DNA from: an uncultured Saprospiraceae bacterium
GTDB taxonomy: Bacteria > Bacteroidota > Bacteroidia > Chitinophagales > Saprospiraceae
NCBI GenBank assembly: GCA_938002705.1
Contig: CALLAG010000236.1
Location: 1 to 8,252, forward strand
DNA: 8,252 nt
Direction of reading: 5' to 3'
In this document: positions 6,133 to 8,252 of the stretch, in pieces
How positions within the stretch are numbered: the first letter of the stretch is position 1
How the letters are laid out: each line of letters opens with the position of its first letter
Translations under genes and position numbers: made by a program
Notes under the pieces: model-generated
Told to the model about the DNA's origin: nothing
The model's input: only the letters and a program-made list of their open reading frames with translations
Databases searched by the model: none

Positions 6133-6702
6133 GTGAAAGTTAGACCTCTTCTTATATCTCTACTCATAGTCATATGCAGTACTTACCTGCATACACATCA
6201 TCATAATGGCCCTTATGTAGGTGAAGTAATCGATAGATTTAACAATATAGAAGTCTATTATAATGGAGACAGTAAGAATGTATTCGGTAGAAATACCACC
6301 TATGACAACTACAATCTGGGGCTTAATTACCAATGTGTAGAATATGTCAAGCGCTACTATTATTATGTCTATAATCACAAGATGCCTGATTCTTATGGTC
6401 ATGCTAAGAACTTCTTCAATAAGAAACTCCCTGACACAAAGCTGAATAAGAAAAGAGGCTTATACCAATTTAAGAATGGGTCTCAGTATCGGCCACTGCC
6501 AGGAGACATTATCATATTCGATAGTAATATGAAAAACAAATATGGTCACGCAGGCATTATCACCTACTCTAAAGGATCAGAATGCGAGATCATACAACAA
6601 AATGTAGGTACCAAGACAAGAGAAATCATAGGAGTCATGGAAGTCGATAACAAGTTCTTTGTCTTAGATAAGGATGTATTAGGCTGGATGCGTAAAGGTT
6701 AA
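6133..6702 (+). CDS. Exported CHAP-domain amidase, related to the glutathionylspermidine amidase domain
   Basis: This 189-residue protein has an N-terminal hydrophobic stretch (residues 4-19) that acts as a signal peptide or anchor; its only Cys there (C15, after LIVI) does not make a proper lipobox. The rest is one CHAP (NlpC/P60-like) domain: nucleophile in YQCVEYVKRYY (C68), LPGDIIIFD (122-130), base in YGHAGIITY (H139), and IIQQNV (153-158). As I recall the E. coli glutathionylspermidine amidase domain, the order QCVEFARR, GHVAIIT, AEQNV, TREL and a final LGWM is matched here by QCVEYVKR, GHAGIIT, IQQNV, TREI and LGWM. The family cleaves amide bonds in peptidoglycan peptides or polyamine conjugates; export favours a cell-wall substrate. 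Where the amidase has catalytic Glu, this protein has Gln155. GTG at 6133 is the start: an in-frame stop lies at 6112-6114 and no ATG occurs before residue 84. rlmH follows after 14 bp. Confidence 0.85.
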   Translation: MKVRPLLISLLIVICSTYLHTHHHNGPYVGEVIDRFNNIEVYYNGDSKNVFGRNTTYDNYNLGLNYQCVEYVKRYYYYVYNHKMPDSYGHAKNFFNKKLPDTKLNKKRGLYQFKNGSQYRPLPGDIIIFDSNMKNKYGHAGIITYSKGSECEIIQQNVGTKTREIIGVMEVDNKFFVLDKDVLGWMRKG

Positions 6703-6716
6703 AAAACAAATACTAA

Positions 6717-7187
6717 GTGACCATAAAACTGATCTATATAGGTCGTGATAAAAAGAACATCTATACCGAAGTCGAAAAGACTTTTATCAATAGAATAAAG
6801 CACTACAACACATTCAAAGTGATAGACCTCAATCCTCCATCCTATCCTAAGTCGCTTTCTGTAGATGAGATAAGAAAAAAAGAAGCCAAACTGATCTTAC
6901 CCTACTTAGAGAAATCTACGATCAATATCCTCTTAGATGAGATCGGTAAGACTTATACGTCAGTGCAGTTTTCTGAATTTCTGAATTCTAAAATGAATCA
7001 ATCAAAAGACATCAATTTCATAATAGGTGGAGCATATGGCTTCTCATCCGAGACAAGATCTAAGGCTCATGGCTTAGTCGCATTATCTAAGATGACTATG
7101 CCACATCATCTCGCGAGAATCGTCTTATTAGAACAGCTTTATCGAGCATTTACAATATTAAAAAACGAAAAATATCACAATAGCTGA
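6717..7187 (+). CDS. rlmH: 23S rRNA (pseudouridine1915-N3)-methyltransferase RlmH
   Basis: RlmH is a small SPOUT-family methyltransferase that works as a homodimer and uses S-adenosylmethionine to methylate N3 of pseudouridine 1915 in helix 69 of 23S rRNA, in the assembled 70S ribosome. The 156-residue length is standard. Diagnostic segments are ILLDEIGK (71-78), the SAM-binding IIGGAYGFS (102-110), and the trefoil-knot and dimer segment LSKMTMPHHLARIVLLEQLY (123-142), continuing RAFTI and ending NEKYH (150-154). The start is GTG at 6717, giving MTIKLIYIG, the normal N-terminus of the family. It lies 14 bp after the CHAP gene, also a GTG starter, so cotranscription is likely, with no obvious functional link. 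Confidence 0.97.
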   Translation: MTIKLIYIGRDKKNIYTEVEKTFINRIKHYNTFKVIDLNPPSYPKSLSVDEIRKKEAKLILPYLEKSTINILLDEIGKTYTSVQFSEFLNSKMNQSKDINFIIGGAYGFSSETRSKAHGLVALSKMTMPHHLARIVLLEQLYRAFTILKNEKYHNS

Positions 7188-7228
7188 TTAATCCAGCTAG
7201 CAACTCATACATAATACATACCAGAAAT

Positions 7229-7858
7229 ATGACTATAACAATAGCCCTCATGATAATAACAGGTCTTATCTCCTACCAAGGATTAAATAGATCAGATATC
7301 GTACAGAAACTGAAGCACTATCCTTACAGAGAACATCACAGTAAGGAATATTATAGAATACTGACATCTGGATTTGTCCATGGTAGCATGCAGCATCTAT
7401 TGATTAATGGGTTTGTTCTCTACATGTTTGGTGATATGATAGAAAGACAATTCAGCGCTTGGTATGGACTGGGCATGGGTAAGATTATGTTTCTATTGCT
7501 ATATGTCACCGCTATAATTGCTGCTGACATCCCGACACATTTTAAGCATAAGGACAACCCTAATTATTCTGCTGTAGGTGCTTCAGGAGCCACATCTGCA
7601 TTGGTCCTGATATTCTGTCTTATAGCACCATGGAATTGGTTTTTATATCCTCCAGTTCCAGCTATCGTTTTTGCCATAGGATATCTTGCATATTCATCAT
7701 GGGCTGATAGAAGTAACAAAGCTGATGGCATAGGTCACAGTGCTCACTTATATGGAGCGATATGGGGTATCGTCTTTGTGCTATCTACTAAGCCTGAGGT
7801 CTTTAGTACTTTCTTAGAGAATCTGATGGTAGGCCCATCAAGACCACCATTTTTCTAA
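7229..7858 (+). CDS. Rhomboid family intramembrane serine protease
   Basis: Rhomboids cleave single-pass membrane proteins within or near the inner membrane using a Ser-His dyad. This 209-residue protein shows about six hydrophobic segments (~1-18, 51-70, 85-101, 113-133, 139-158, 170-187). The HxxxN oxyanion element is in MQHLLINGFVLY (H56, N60), the nucleophile in VGASGATSA (S119) and the base in GHSAHLYGA (H173), so all active-site residues are present and the enzyme should be active. There is no extra soluble domain, as in the compact Bacteroidota subfamily (inference from recall). ATG at 7229 is the first good start after rlmH, 41 bp downstream, with no clear promoter between them; it is probably the last gene of the CHAP-rlmH-rhomboid unit. 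No intrinsic terminator is visible in the 119 bp after it. Its natural substrate cannot be inferred. Confidence 0.93.
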   Translation: MTITIALMIITGLISYQGLNRSDIVQKLKHYPYREHHSKEYYRILTSGFVHGSMQHLLINGFVLYMFGDMIERQFSAWYGLGMGKIMFLLLYVTAIIAADIPTHFKHKDNPNYSAVGASGATSALVLIFCLIAPWNWFLYPPVPAIVFAIGYLAYSSWADRSNKADGIGHSAHLYGAIWGIVFVLSTKPEVFSTFLENLMVGPSRPPFF

Positions 7859-7951
7859 TATAAAAATCCTCGTGTTATATAAGACTCTAGCCTAATGACC
7901 ACATTGTCAAATAGAACACTACCAATACTCATTCGTTATATATTATCATTG

Positions 7952-7959
7952 TACTTTCG
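7952..7959 (+). promoter_or_regulatory. Candidate -7 box for the choice-of-anchor B gene
   Basis: TACTTTCG, one base off TAnnTTTG, ends 18 nt before the ATG at 7978. A TTCG at 7932-7935 lies 16 nt upstream and might stand in for the usual TTG -33 element, but this is speculative. An independent promoter fits the 119-bp gap after the rhomboid gene. Confidence 0.4.
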
Positions 7960-7977
7960 TAAAAATTAAAATATTAT

Positions 7978-8252
7978 ATGAAGTTTATTTACATTTTTAT
8001 CCTATTGATTAGCTGCACAATAGCCCATGGACAAGAGAATTTCAATATGGAAAGCCTGGCTACTATAGAGCTTGATGAACCAGGAAATGACATATGGGGC
8101 TACGTAGATGGCAATGGTATAGAATATGCTGTCATGGGTAGTAGAACGAATACAAGAATATGGAGCTTAGAAGACCCCAGTAATCCTATCGAAAGAATCG
8201 TCATACCTGGAGCAGCGACGACATGGAGAGATATCAAGAGTTGGGATGATCA
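7978..8252 (+). CDS. Choice-of-anchor B family exported protein (5' part)
   Basis: The frame opens at ATG 7978-7980 and runs off the window end, leaving 91 codons. Residues 1-18 are a signal peptide (MKFIYIFILLISCTIAHG, with Q19 likely the first mature residue). LISC at residues 10-13 formally fits a lipobox, so a lipoprotein is possible, but the AHG-Q site resembles usual Bacteroidota signal peptidase I sites. The mature start carries NDIWGYVDGNGIEYAVMGS (38-55), DPSNP (66-70) and TTWRDIK (81-87), the hallmark of the choice-of-anchor B family, whose members carry LVIVD-type beta-propeller repeats and often end in a T9SS sorting domain or another anchor. The function of the family is unknown to me. 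The C-terminal anchor lies outside the window. Confidence 0.85.
   Translation, partial: MKFIYIFILLISCTIAHGQENFNMESLATIELDEPGNDIWGYVDGNGIEYAVMGSRTNTRIWSLEDPSNPIERIVIPGAATTWRDIKSWDD

Noticed and set aside
6160..6402. Minus-strand frame of 80 codons inside the CHAP gene
   Set aside because: It is antisense to the CHAP signal peptide and catalytic Cys region; the plus-strand protein has clear motifs and this one has none.
7859..7977. Intrinsic terminator after the rhomboid gene
   Set aside because: The stretch has AT-rich partial symmetry (TTATATAA) but no stable stem followed by a T tract.

Overview
The window is low-GC DNA that reads as Bacteroidota (Saprospiria- or Flavobacteriia-like; the exact family cannot be fixed from sequence alone). 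Three observations support this. Two proteins end in type A sorting domains of the type IX secretion system (T9SS). Several genes have -7 boxes like the Bacteroidota consensus TAnnTTTG, and none has a clear Shine-Dalgarno site. The protein families (SprB-like repeats, choice-of-anchor B, beta-helix ending in DIGADEY) are typical of that phylum.

Layout. Positions 2-826 (+) hold the 3' end of a secreted parallel beta-helix protein with a T9SS tail. It converges on a 1124-residue minus-strand surface protein (978-4352), and a strong bidirectional hairpin terminator lies between them. The surface protein combines a signal peptide, a thioredoxin fold with a WCPPC active site, SprB-like and Ig-like repeats, a PKD domain and a T9SS tail. 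Upstream of it on the same strand, 40 bp away, is ffh (4393-5730), the signal recognition particle GTPase. A 402-bp AT-rich gap (5731-6132) follows, with three inverted repeats and divergent promoter candidates. Next comes a plus-strand cluster: a secreted amidase-type CHAP protein (6133-6702), rlmH (6717-7187) and a rhomboid protease (7229-7858). The window closes with the 5' end of a choice-of-anchor B protein (7978 onward).

How the genes relate. ffh and rlmH are housekeeping genes (membrane targeting and 23S rRNA modification). The rest act in the envelope or outside the cell: two T9SS cargo proteins, a periplasmic or anchored CHAP enzyme, an intramembrane protease, and an exported choice-of-anchor B protein. 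The CHAP and rlmH genes are 14 bp apart and rhomboid follows after 41 bp, so the three are probably cotranscribed, although no functional link between them is evident.

I found no complete novel multi-gene system. The points most worth a second look are the thioredoxin/SprB/PKD/T9SS architecture with its two tandem four-cysteine domains, the exported stand-alone relative of the glutathionylspermidine amidase domain with Gln where that family has catalytic Glu, and the long structured region upstream of ffh.
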